Below, in pieces: positions 31,107-37,387 of a stretch of 64,000 nucleotides of DNA. The stretch covers positions 1-64,000 of the forward strand of contig NZ_JAJAWH010000004.1 of assembly GCF_020531965.1 (NCBI RefSeq). The letters are read 5' to 3'. This DNA comes from Pseudorhizobium xiangyangii. Lineage in GTDB: Bacteria > Pseudomonadota > Alphaproteobacteria > Rhizobiales > Rhizobiaceae. The notes beneath the pieces were generated by a model, which saw only the letters and a list, made by a program, of their open reading frames with translations, searched no databases and had not been told where the DNA came from. Position numbers and translations under genes: made by a program. The number at the start of each line of letters is the position of its first letter. The first letter of the stretch is position 1.

Positions 31107-31897
31107 GCTGTTTTCCTCATTATTTGCAAATCGTCAACATCTACCGCATCAAAAAGCGCACCCTGAAATGGGTTCAACCATTGGTCGACCATGGCTGCAG
31201 CGATACCGGGATAGGTGTCCGCTCGCTTCTGCCATCGGTCATCGGTCTGTGAAAGCCGGTTTTGGCCGTTATCGGTTTGATTGTCCCACCGCTCCACGAA
31301 CCGCGTTAGGTGGCCTTCCTTCTTCACGAAGCGGCCACGCACCGTTTTCGTGGGGATCAACGCTGGAACATTCAGAAGCCATAGACACGTCTTCTTGCTG
31401 GCGTCATCTCCGTACCGGTTCGGCTGTATAATTTGCGTCGGCTTCCTCCACGCCGTGGACAGATAGCCGACCGGGTTCTCCACGCACTTCCGGCGAATTT
31501 TGAGGCGCCAGATCCGGCGGACCATCTCCACTGCTTCTTCACGGGCTTCCCGGCGAACCGCTCCGGTCAATGTTCCGGGTTCAACGTTTTGGTGGTATCC
31601 GACTCCCGGATACTTGGCGAAATCAGGATCAGCATAAGCCCATTCGGCCGATGCTGTTAGGTAGGTGCAATCCGGGTGGAAGATGCCGAGGTCGGGCATC
31701 CAGCCAAGAGACTCGAGGCGGTCCAGCACATCGAAGATATCGCCTTGGATGTGCCCCCCCCCATTGATCGCAACAGGCATGGAGACGTCGGCACCGTCTT
31801 GAGATGGTAGAAGGTCACAGGAAATCACCTCGCAACCCTTCGCGGCGAAGGCGCGGCGGACTACGCCGGATGTCTCCATGCCGACGAAGACGCGCAT
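31103..31897 (-). CDS. DNA cytosine-methyltransferase-like phage protein
   Basis: 264 residues. N-terminal Gly-Met-Glu-Thr-Ser-Gly-Val-Val-Arg and Cys-Asp-Leu-Leu-Pro-Ser form the S-adenosylmethionine region. His-Pro-Asp-Cys-Thr-Tyr-Leu occupies the catalytic Pro-Cys position, and Cys-Val-Glu-Asn-Pro-Val-Gly the ENV/ENP motif. No typical target-recognition domain is visible and the size is below a full C5 methylase. Members of this family are common in phages; activity is unproven. Confidence 0.7.
   Translation of the reverse strand: MRVFVGMETSGVVRRAFAAKGCEVISCDLLPSQDGADVSMPVAINGGGHIQGDIFDVLDRLESLGWMPDLGIFHPDCTYLTASAEWAYADPDFAKYPGVGYHQNVEPGTLTGAVRREAREEAVEMVRRIWRLKIRRKCVENPVGYLSTAWRKPTQIIQPNRYGDDASKKTCLWLLNVPALIPTKTVRGRFVKKEGHLTRFVERWDNQTDNGQNRLSQTDDRWQKRADTYPGIAAAMVDQWLNPFQGALFDAVDVDDLQIMRKTA
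31123..31137 (-). promoter_or_regulatory. TTGACGATTTGCAAA motif
   Basis: Minus-strand copy located just before the gene starting at 31106 and within the 3' end of the methylase-like gene, so it could give separate transcription of the downstream part of the operon. Confidence 0.55.
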
Positions 31898-32149
31898 TCA
31901 AGCGGCGGCCTGATGAGGGTTGAAGATTGGGGTTGCGACCGGCGTCCAGTCACGGGACGGATTTTCCCAAACCTTGCCGTTGTAGGAGAAGTGGCCAACC
32001 ACGGCGCCTTCCAACATGATTTCCGGGAGGGGCATGGTCGAAGAACCGCGCCCGGACTTGTCACGCAAGGAAGAGAACAGAGCGGAGGCCGAAGCCATGT
32101 CGGCGGCTTCGTGGGTCTTGCCGAAGAGTGTGAAAGTGAGCTTTGCCAT
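31898..32149 (-). CDS. Unknown small protein leading the accessory operon
   Basis: 83 residues; Leu-Thr-Phe-Thr-Leu-Phe-Gly-Lys-Thr-His at the start and Gly-Lys-Val-Trp-Glu-Asn-Pro near 58. First gene after the operator-bearing promoter at 32190-32218. Confidence 0.5.
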   Translation of the reverse strand: MAKLTFTLFGKTHEAADMASASALFSSLRDKSGRGSSTMPLPEIMLEGAVVGHFSYNGKVWENPSRDWTPVATPIFNPHQAAA

Positions 32150-32189
32150 GTCCGTGGTTCCATTCCGTGTTTGTCATCCAACACGGGTA

Positions 32190-32218
32190 TATATGCGCCA
32201 CGCATATCACGTTGTCAA
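32190..32218 (-). promoter_or_regulatory. Leftward promoter with perfect TATGCG operator
   Basis: Minus strand: TTGACA (32213-32218), 17 bases, CATATA (32190-32195). Perfect operator TATGCG-CCA-CGCATA at 32192-32206. Drives the accessory block 28.4-32.1 kb. Confidence 0.8.
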
Positions 32219-32530
32219 CGCGTCAACGGCTGAACTGGCGAGATTTCCGCAAACATCGGAAAAATACATCAAAAAATACACATCAAAATAGATGTAAGCT
32301 GCTGTATTTGCTGGCTTTGTATGGATGTATGAAATTTTCCGGAAAAAATACACACAAATGCGCGATACACACAGATGCGAGCGCAGCATATGCATATGCG
32401 CAGACACATCTATATATATATTTCTCTAAAAAAAATAGATATATATATATTGAGTAAAAACAGTAAGTTGAATGTATTTTCGGTTGTGTTTTTTTCCGAA
32501 TGAAAAAATACAGGTTGAAAAAAAATACAG
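32219..32530. repeat. AT-rich gap with AAAAATACA repeats and a TA hairpin
   Basis: No gene. Direct repeats AAAAATACA at 32260, 32272, 32344, 32504 and 32521, with an inverted near-copy (TGTATTTTC) at 32473. A long inverted repeat of (TA)n tracts flanks a TTTCTCTAAAAAAA loop at about 32411-32451. Base composition is far more AT-rich than the rest of the prophage. Candidate replication origin or partly a transcription barrier. Confidence 0.6.
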
Positions 32531-32532
32531 GG

Positions 32533-32547
32533 TTGACGATTTGGCAA
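32533..32547 (+). promoter_or_regulatory. TTGACGATTTGGCAA motif before 32604
   Basis: One mismatch-type variant (GGCAA for GCAAA) of the TTGACGWTTTGCAAA set, on the plus strand 56 bases before the ATG of the next gene. Confidence 0.5.
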
Positions 32548-32603
32548 CGTCGGGGCCACATTACACCGGATTACTTTACGTTACCCCGATGGGAGGAAAT
32601 GTC

Positions 32604-33032
32604 ATGCAAGTCCAGATCACCCGCAAGATGACGGTAGCCAACGACAGAGGCGAAGCCGAAACATTCGAACCCACGGGCGAAGGCAAGTTCCGCGAGGACA
32701 TCAGTGTTTCCACCTATCAGCGCTTGAACCGAGCCGGAGCCGCCGTCATCTTCGTTGATCCCGATGGTGCCGGAAGTGGTGGTCCCAACATGACCACCGA
32801 CGCGGAAACCGCTACGGCAACAGACAGCCAGAACGGAATCGGCTTCGTCCGCTCCGGTGATGACAACGGTTCCGATGATGGCGAAGCCAAGGGTAAACCT
32901 ACGGATGCCGAACTTGAAGCGATGACGAAGGATCAGCTTTCGGAGTTCGCGGCAACCAACGGCTACACCGTAGACGCTTCGAAGAAGAAGGCGGACATCA
33001 TCGCCGACCTCAAGGTCCAGTTCCCGGCGTAG
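32604..33032 (+). CDS. Unknown protein with HeH/SAP-like C-terminus
   Basis: 142 residues from ATG 32604, chosen because GGGAGG lies 9 bases upstream; the frame is open further up through AT-rich DNA that lacks coding character. The middle is acidic, Asp/Thr-rich and disordered. The last 35 residues (Met-Thr-Lys-Asp-Gln-Leu-Ser-Glu-Phe-Ala and Lys-Lys-Ala-Asp-Ile-Ile-Ala) match HeH/LEM-like helix-extended-loop-helix ends of phage head/tail proteins. Confidence 0.6.
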   Translation: MQVQITRKMTVANDRGEAETFEPTGEGKFREDISVSTYQRLNRAGAAVIFVDPDGAGSGGPNMTTDAETATATDSQNGIGFVRSGDDNGSDDGEAKGKPTDAELEAMTKDQLSEFAATNGYTVDASKKKADIIADLKVQFPA

Positions 33033-33057
33033 GACTGACAGAAGATTTGATCCGGGA

Positions 33058-33085
33058 AGCCCGTTGCAGATGCGACGGGCTTTTT
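33058..33085 (+). terminator. Rho-independent terminator
   Basis: AGCCCGT / ACGGGCT stem with a 10-base loop and TTTT after it, 26 bases past the stop at 33032. Confidence 0.75.
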
Positions 33086-33103
33086 CATTGAAAGGGGGTC
33101 AAC

Positions 33104-33748
33104 ATGGCCGATGGCCTCGTAATTACAGCGAAGTGGAAGACGCAAGAGGTCCGCGCCCTCATGGAGAAGCTGCAGGGGCACCGCCTCCATCAAGCCTTGT
33201 CTGTGGCCGTCAATGACTCCACGCGCCAGGTGGAGCGCAAGGCGGAACAACTAACATCGAAGTCCCTTTCCGTAACGGCACGTAGAGCGAAGAAGGGGAT
33301 ATGGATTAGGCCGTATTCCACGGCATCAACGCTAACCGCTGTTATCCGTGGTTCCGGGTCCGTGATCCCGCTCAAGGCATATGGGGCTAAACAGGCTGGT
33401 GACGGCGTCACCGCGAAGATATGGTGCGGTTCCGTCCATCACCCCGGCGCCTTCATCTATGGCGGCCCTGATGACGACAGGACCCGCGACCTATCCATGG
33501 GTGGCCACGTCTTCGTTAGAGTTGGTGCGTCCTGGCTTTCCAAGGATAAACGGGGACCGATTAGGAAAGCAAAGGGTGCCGCCATCGCCGAGGCCATGGC
33601 GAAGGATGCTATATCGAACGCTAACGAGACCTATGGCGCCGAGCGTCTACATGTCAACGTTCTCCGGCAACTGCAACGCTACACGTCTCTCCATAAGAAC
33701 AAGTCCACGCGGCGCGGATCCGAAGGCAAGTTCAAGAAGCGGACGTGA
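33104..33748 (+). CDS. Minor tail protein Z-like (tail completion) protein
   Basis: 214 residues. The region Leu-Ser-Val-Ala-Val-Asn-Asp-Ser-Thr-Arg-Gln-Val, Tyr-Ser-Thr-Ala-Ser-Thr-Leu and Val-Phe-Val-Arg-Val-Gly follows the pattern of the Z/prophage minor tail family, basic and with a C-terminal Arg/Lys-rich end. It lies 3 kb before the terminase, cut off from the tail module by leftward genes. Start is preceded by AAAGGGG. Confidence 0.6.
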   Translation: MADGLVITAKWKTQEVRALMEKLQGHRLHQALSVAVNDSTRQVERKAEQLTSKSLSVTARRAKKGIWIRPYSTASTLTAVIRGSGSVIPLKAYGAKQAGDGVTAKIWCGSVHHPGAFIYGGPDDDRTRDLSMGGHVFVRVGASWLSKDKRGPIRKAKGAAIAEAMAKDAISNANETYGAERLHVNVLRQLQRYTSLHKNKSTRRGSEGKFKKRT

Positions 33749-34043
33749 CCCATCACTTCAATTGATGGGTGGCCATACCCTGTAGGTTATGCAATTCCCC
33801 GCATGCATTACAGCGCACAAACATACATAACTATGTAATACGCAATATGCGCAGGTAACACATTGGTATCATTACATATTATCGTGAAACAATTGTTTCA
33901 CGGGTCCTTCCTGGGGCACCACCCATGCGGGGGACATGGCTGGCGCATGCTCTTTTTAGCGACAGAAATATCCAAAGTGTTATACGTCTATGCGTGACGC
34001 ATAGCGTTCCATCACTCCCGGTTATGTAATCCAGACATAAAAA
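33749..34043. other. Non-coding gap with three palindromes
   Basis: Contains ACCCATCA/TGATGGGT (33748-33770, a likely terminator of the preceding gene). It also holds the 20-bp perfect palindrome CGTGAAACAATTGTTTCACG (33883-33902) and a perfect TATGCG-TGA-CGCATA operator (33989-34003). No convincing gene lies on either strand close to that operator. Confidence 0.6.
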
Positions 34044-34064
34044 AAGCCCGGATCAACCGGGCTT
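34044..34064 (-). terminator. Terminator of leftward block 34.1-36.7 kb
   Basis: AAGCCCGG / CCGGGCTT with a 5-base loop; on the minus strand a run of T follows the stem. It lies 21 bases past the stop at 34086. Confidence 0.8.
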
Positions 34065-34085
34065 CTAAAGTCTAATTCGTGATGT

Positions 34086-34439
34086 CTAGCAAGGCGTTAC
34101 CTTCAAGCCGAAGCGAACGGTGCCTTCCTTGGTGACGACCTCACGGCCATCAACTGGCGCCTTTATGATTATGGTCGCGCCGAGGAACGCGCCCGCGATG
34201 CCTGGCGGGGCAAGAACAAAACTCCATCCGCCTTTGATAATCATGATCCTACCGCACGCGAAAGCCATAGTGAGTCCGCTGAAATCGATTGTCTCGCCGG
34301 GTTCGTAAATCCTGCCATCAATGGCGACCCGCCTATTCTCCAAGGCCGCGATGAAGCCGGGCAAGTCGTTGTCCCGCTTGTTGGCGAAGATGACGGGAAC
34401 CGTGCATAGGTCTTTGATCGTTGTGGCCAGGTCAATCAT
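34086..34439 (-). CDS. Unknown small protein
   Basis: 117 residues from ATG 34439 (overlaps the previous stop, ATGA). Hydrophobic glycine-rich segments (Phe-Leu-Gly-Ala-Thr-Ile-Ile-Ile) alternate with charged loops; no family recognised. Last gene of its block. Confidence 0.5.
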   Translation of the reverse strand: MIDLATTIKDLCTVPVIFANKRDNDLPGFIAALENRRVAIDGRIYEPGETIDFSGLTMAFACGRIMIIKGGWSFVLAPPGIAGAFLGATIIIKAPVDGREVVTKEGTVRFGLKVTPC

Positions 34440-34870
34440 TGCGCACCTCTGTAGATATGGGATTCCACTCGGCGGCATGCGTCCCGATACTCTGGACTTG
34501 CCTCCGCCGTCCGCTGTTGCTCCCGGCATATCTCAGCGGCCCGCTCCCGCTCCGCCATCATTGCGGATCCTATGATGATGGCGGCGCCATTCATCTCCAT
34601 GGAGTGTGAACCGTCATCGGAATCCACGACCTCGCTGTAGAGGCGGCCCGCAATCTTCATAGCCTCCCGCATGATGTCTTCCGGAATGACATCCGTGGGC
34701 GGGACCGGCGGCGCCTTCATGATTGTGATTTCGCCGGGGTCGCATCCATCCCGCTCCGCCTCGGCGTCTTCCTTCGTGTAGCGTCCAGCTTCGTGGACAA
34801 AGCAGGTGTAGCCTTGCGAGTTCGGCCGGTAGTAGTAACCGTTTTTCCGGATCAACCAATCTTCGGCCAT
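34436..34870 (-). CDS. Unknown phage accessory protein
   Basis: 144 residues from ATG 34870. N-terminal Trp-Leu-Ile-Arg-Lys-Asn-Gly-Tyr-Tyr-Tyr-Arg-Pro-Asn-Ser-Gln-Gly-Tyr-Thr resembles a motif seen in many small phage proteins. The C-terminus is helical (Met-Met-Ala-Glu-Arg-Glu-Arg-Ala-Ala-Glu-Ile). Function unknown. Confidence 0.55.
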   Translation of the reverse strand: MAEDWLIRKNGYYYRPNSQGYTCFVHEAGRYTKEDAEAERDGCDPGEITIMKAPPVPPTDVIPEDIMREAMKIAGRLYSEVVDSDDGSHSMEMNGAAIIIGSAMMAERERAAEICREQQRTAEASPEYRDACRRVESHIYRGAQ

Positions 34871-35127
34871 CACTCCACACCCTCCGCTGCCACCACTTCC
34901 AAGGCGGCCAACATCTCGCGGTCCGCCTGGCGCTCCATCTCCGCTTCGGTCCACCGCTTCAACGCGGCTTCGCCTTCCTGGCGCGCCGCCTTCGTGACCC
35001 GTGGGAACTCATGCCCGCAATCGTGGCACATCCGGACGGCCGCCATGTTATAGACGTAGCAGGATGGGCAGACCTTCACCGGCGCCTCTTCGCGGCCGCG
35101 CTTCCGCTTGTAGCGAATGGTGGTCAT
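34870..35127 (-). CDS. Small zinc-ribbon protein
   Basis: 85 residues. Cys-Pro-Ser-Cys and Cys-His-Asp-Cys-Gly-His near 21-41 form a zinc ribbon after a basic N-terminus; a Glu/Arg-rich helix follows. ATG 35127 overlaps the upstream stop (ATGA). Confidence 0.62.
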   Translation of the reverse strand: MTTIRYKRKRGREEAPVKVCPSCYVYNMAAVRMCHDCGHEFPRVTKAARQEGEAALKRWTEAEMERQADREMLAALEVVAAEGVE

Positions 35128-35594
35128 AGGCCATCCCCCCGCTTCCGGCGGCCGAGGATGTAGTCGGGTCGGCGTTGCGCATTGGGCGGGCAAACCGCCA
35201 AAATGCGCCACCCGTCATCTAGGTTTCTTTGAAGTTCTTCCGTGCAAGCGTCATCTAGCCATTTGACTTCATCAATCAAAAGCAAGCCGACATCCGGAAG
35301 CGTCACGTTGAAGAGCTTCCCACTCATCAACTGTTCGTGGCCGCTATCTTCGTCGTGTCCGTGGATGTCCTTCCGCTTCACCAGCATCATGGACTTGCAC
35401 GGTTCCAATTCCAACTTGAACCCGGCTTCGGTCCACGCTGCAACCTCATCCCAACTCATGCGGGCCTTAGTATGCGGCACGCTGAATTTGCCGTTGTAGT
35501 CATCTCGGTATTCGGGCCAGTTCGCGCGGATGAAGTCTTGTTCTTCGTCCGTGGGCTTGAAACTCCAATGGTCCGTGAAACCTACGTAAATCAT
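35124..35594 (-). CDS. Unknown phage accessory protein
   Basis: 156 residues. The ending Thr-Glu-Glu-Leu-Gln-Arg-Asn-Leu-Asp-Asp-Gly-Trp-Arg-Ile-Leu-Ala-Val-Cys-Pro-Pro, with Pro-Asp-Tyr-Ile-Leu-Gly-Arg, is a recurrent C-terminal module of phage hypothetical proteins. Overlaps neighbours. Confidence 0.55.
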   Translation of the reverse strand: MIYVGFTDHWSFKPTDEEQDFIRANWPEYRDDYNGKFSVPHTKARMSWDEVAAWTEAGFKLELEPCKSMMLVKRKDIHGHDEDSGHEQLMSGKLFNVTLPDVGLLLIDEVKWLDDACTEELQRNLDDGWRILAVCPPNAQRRPDYILGRRKRGDGL

Positions 35595-35794
35595 TCGTCA
35601 CCGCCTTCCTGATAGATGGCGGAGAGAGCCAGCGGCCACCCCGTGGCGGACGCCAGGGAAGAAGCGACGCGGACTTCCGTGCAGGTCAAGCCCGGCTTTT
35701 CCACGCATTGGATGCGGTTCCAGACGAGACCGAAGGTAAAGACGGCGCCGCAAACGTAGGCGATGCCGAGGGCGATAAGAGGGACCGCTTTCAT
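35591..35794 (-). CDS. Small membrane protein
   Basis: 67 residues; hydrophobic N-terminal segment (about 4-24), Cys-containing exposed part (Gln-Cys-Val-Glu-Lys-Pro-Gly-Leu-Thr-Cys) and a second weak hydrophobic stretch. Resembles many phage holin-like or hypothetical membrane proteins; coupled on both sides. Confidence 0.5.
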   Translation of the reverse strand: MKAVPLIALGIAYVCGAVFTFGLVWNRIQCVEKPGLTCTEVRVASSLASATGWPLALSAIYQEGGDE

Positions 35795-36738
35795 GTGTCA
35801 CCTCCCTTCCCATCGGTCTCCGCCATCTTTACGACGTACCGGGTAGGCTCCTCCCCCTTCCCCCGGATACATTCGATGACGCGGCCGACCACCTTAAGCT
35901 GCTTTCGAAGGGTGCCCGCGATGTAGCCGCGCAGGGTGTGGCGTTGCCATCCCGTTGCGGTTTCGAGTTCGCCTTGTGTGGCGCCACCGTTGCGGGAAAT
36001 GAGATCAATGATTTTCTTTTTCTTATTGATCCGTTCCGCCTTCTTGCCGAAGGTCCCGGCTTCCTTCTCCGCTTCGATCCGGGAACGCCGCTCCGCACGG
36101 CGCGCCGCGATTTCCTCCGGTGTGGATCGAACCGGCGGCGGTAGCTCTGCGGCTTCCTTGGCGTAGTCAACGACAACGGAAACCGTTTTAGGATTGGATG
36201 CGCGGACAAAGCGGCCAACGGATTGTTTTTTTGTCAACGCCTCCGGCGCGCGGACAGGCTCCGGCGGAACGAAGTCCGATATGGGATACTCGACACAATC
36301 CTCCGCCACGTCCTTCGTTACCGTCAACGTCCTCGATACTTGCGCAAGCTCCGGACGGGCCGCGATGGTGGCGGCATCAAACACCAGCGGTTCCGCCGGT
36401 TGCCCGCAGAAGATGGAGCCACGGGCGCCGAAGTCCCGGACATCAATAGAGCCTTCCTGCGGTTCATGGTGAGGTTTCTTAGGAAGGAAGCTTGGAATGT
36501 CAGCGGTCTCCGCTGCTTCGCATGGTTCGAAGGTGAGCACGGCAACGTCGGAATAGGTCTCCCGCATCATCTCACGGAAAGCGTCGTTGTGTTCCTTTGG
36601 AACCTCAATGGCGGGAAACCACTCCCGCGCGCCCGGCGAGACCTCCACCGGCTCGACCGCCGCTATCATATCTTGATGCTTGTCCGCGATGCCACGGGCG
36701 AAGCGCTTTGCATTGCTCTTCACACTGTAAGATTTCAT
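35791..36738 (-). CDS. DUF3489-like C-terminal helix-turn-helix protein
   Basis: 315 residues. The last 75 contain Ile-Ile-Asp-Leu-Ile-Ser-Arg-Asn-Gly-Gly-Ala-Thr, Thr-Gly-Trp-Gln-Arg-His-Thr-Leu-Arg-Gly and Thr-Arg-Tyr-Val-Val, the DUF3489 winged-helix pattern found in mobile elements. The long N-terminal part is Pro/Glu-rich and probably disordered. It leads the leftward block and is divergent from the terminase, so it may regulate one or both. Confidence 0.6.
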   Translation of the reverse strand: MKSYSVKSNAKRFARGIADKHQDMIAAVEPVEVSPGAREWFPAIEVPKEHNDAFREMMRETYSDVAVLTFEPCEAAETADIPSFLPKKPHHEPQEGSIDVRDFGARGSIFCGQPAEPLVFDAATIAARPELAQVSRTLTVTKDVAEDCVEYPISDFVPPEPVRAPEALTKKQSVGRFVRASNPKTVSVVVDYAKEAAELPPPVRSTPEEIAARRAERRSRIEAEKEAGTFGKKAERINKKKKIIDLISRNGGATQGELETATGWQRHTLRGYIAGTLRKQLKVVGRVIECIRGKGEEPTRYVVKMAETDGKGGDT

Positions 36739-36768
36739 TCGAGTTGGACCCCGTTGCGGTTTCGTGTA

Positions 36769-36816
36769 TTTGCAAATTGCAAACGTAGGTATAAGCCAGA
36801 ATATGCACCATGTATA
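36769..36816. promoter_or_regulatory. Divergent control region with both operator types
   Basis: TTTGCAA-A-TTGCAAA palindrome at 36769-36783 faces the leftward gene, and TATGCA-CCA-TGTATA at 36802-36816 faces the terminase genes, with TATAGA (36813-36818) as a possible -10. This is the only stretch where the two motifs sit side by side. Confidence 0.55.
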
Positions 36817-36832
36817 GATAAGGGATCAAAAA

Positions 36833-37387
36833 TTGTCACCGCGTCAACAACGTCAGGGGATAAGCGTCCATGCCTTCGCTAAGTCCGTGAACGTGACGCC
36901 TCCCGCCGTCCACGCCAGAATCAAGAGCGGTTCGATGGGGGACGCCGTCTTTGATGATGGAAGCCTTGATGAAGAGAAGGCACGCGTGCTGTGGTTCGCC
37001 AACACAAACCCGTCATACATGCGGAGCCGCCGGGGTGACGGGGAGACCACCGGGAAGCGCGGGAAGAAGTCCGGCAATACCGATATGGCGCGCGGCGAAT
37101 TCCTCATTAAGACGGAAACAGCCGAAGTAAACTTGGCGATCCGCCGCATAGAATTGGCCGTCCTTGAAGGAAGCCTTGTCTCGCTGGACGAAGTGAGACG
37201 GGCACAACGCGCCGCCGGTAGAGCGACCCGCGATATGTTCTTGAACTTCGCGCCGCGCCACGGCGCCGAAATGGCGGGCGAACTTGGCGTCGACCCCGGA
37301 ACATTCATTGGCCTGTTGGAAGCCCATATCAGGAAGGCATTGAACGAAGCAGCGGATCAACCGATGCCGGAAGACGGTGACGAATGA
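36833..37387 (+). CDS. Terminase small subunit
   Basis: 184 residues. An N-terminal helix-turn-helix-like segment (Ala-Phe-Ala-Lys-Ser-Val-Asn-Val-Thr-Pro-Pro-Ala-Val) is followed by a helical region and Leu-Glu-Ala-His-Ile-Arg-Lys-Ala-Leu. This is the Nu1/TerS layout and it directly overlaps the large subunit. Start is TTG 36833 with AAGGGA upstream; the next ATG would remove the DNA-binding part. It should recognise the packaging site. Confidence 0.75.
   Translation: MSPRQQRQGISVHAFAKSVNVTPPAVHARIKSGSMGDAVFDDGSLDEEKARVLWFANTNPSYMRSRRGDGETTGKRGKKSGNTDMARGEFLIKTETAEVNLAIRRIELAVLEGSLVSLDEVRRAQRAAGRATRDMFLNFAPRHGAEMAGELGVDPGTFIGLLEAHIRKALNEAADQPMPEDGDE

Noticed and set aside
12350..32547. TTGACG...TTTGCAAA as sigma-54 promoters
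   Set aside because: The distance between the GA/GG-like and GC elements is too short for the -24/-12 consensus, so a sigma-54 reading does not fit.
33933..34025. A short plus-strand frame (about 30 codons) across the orphan operator
   Set aside because: It runs straight through a perfect operator palindrome, has no ribosome site and looks random in composition.
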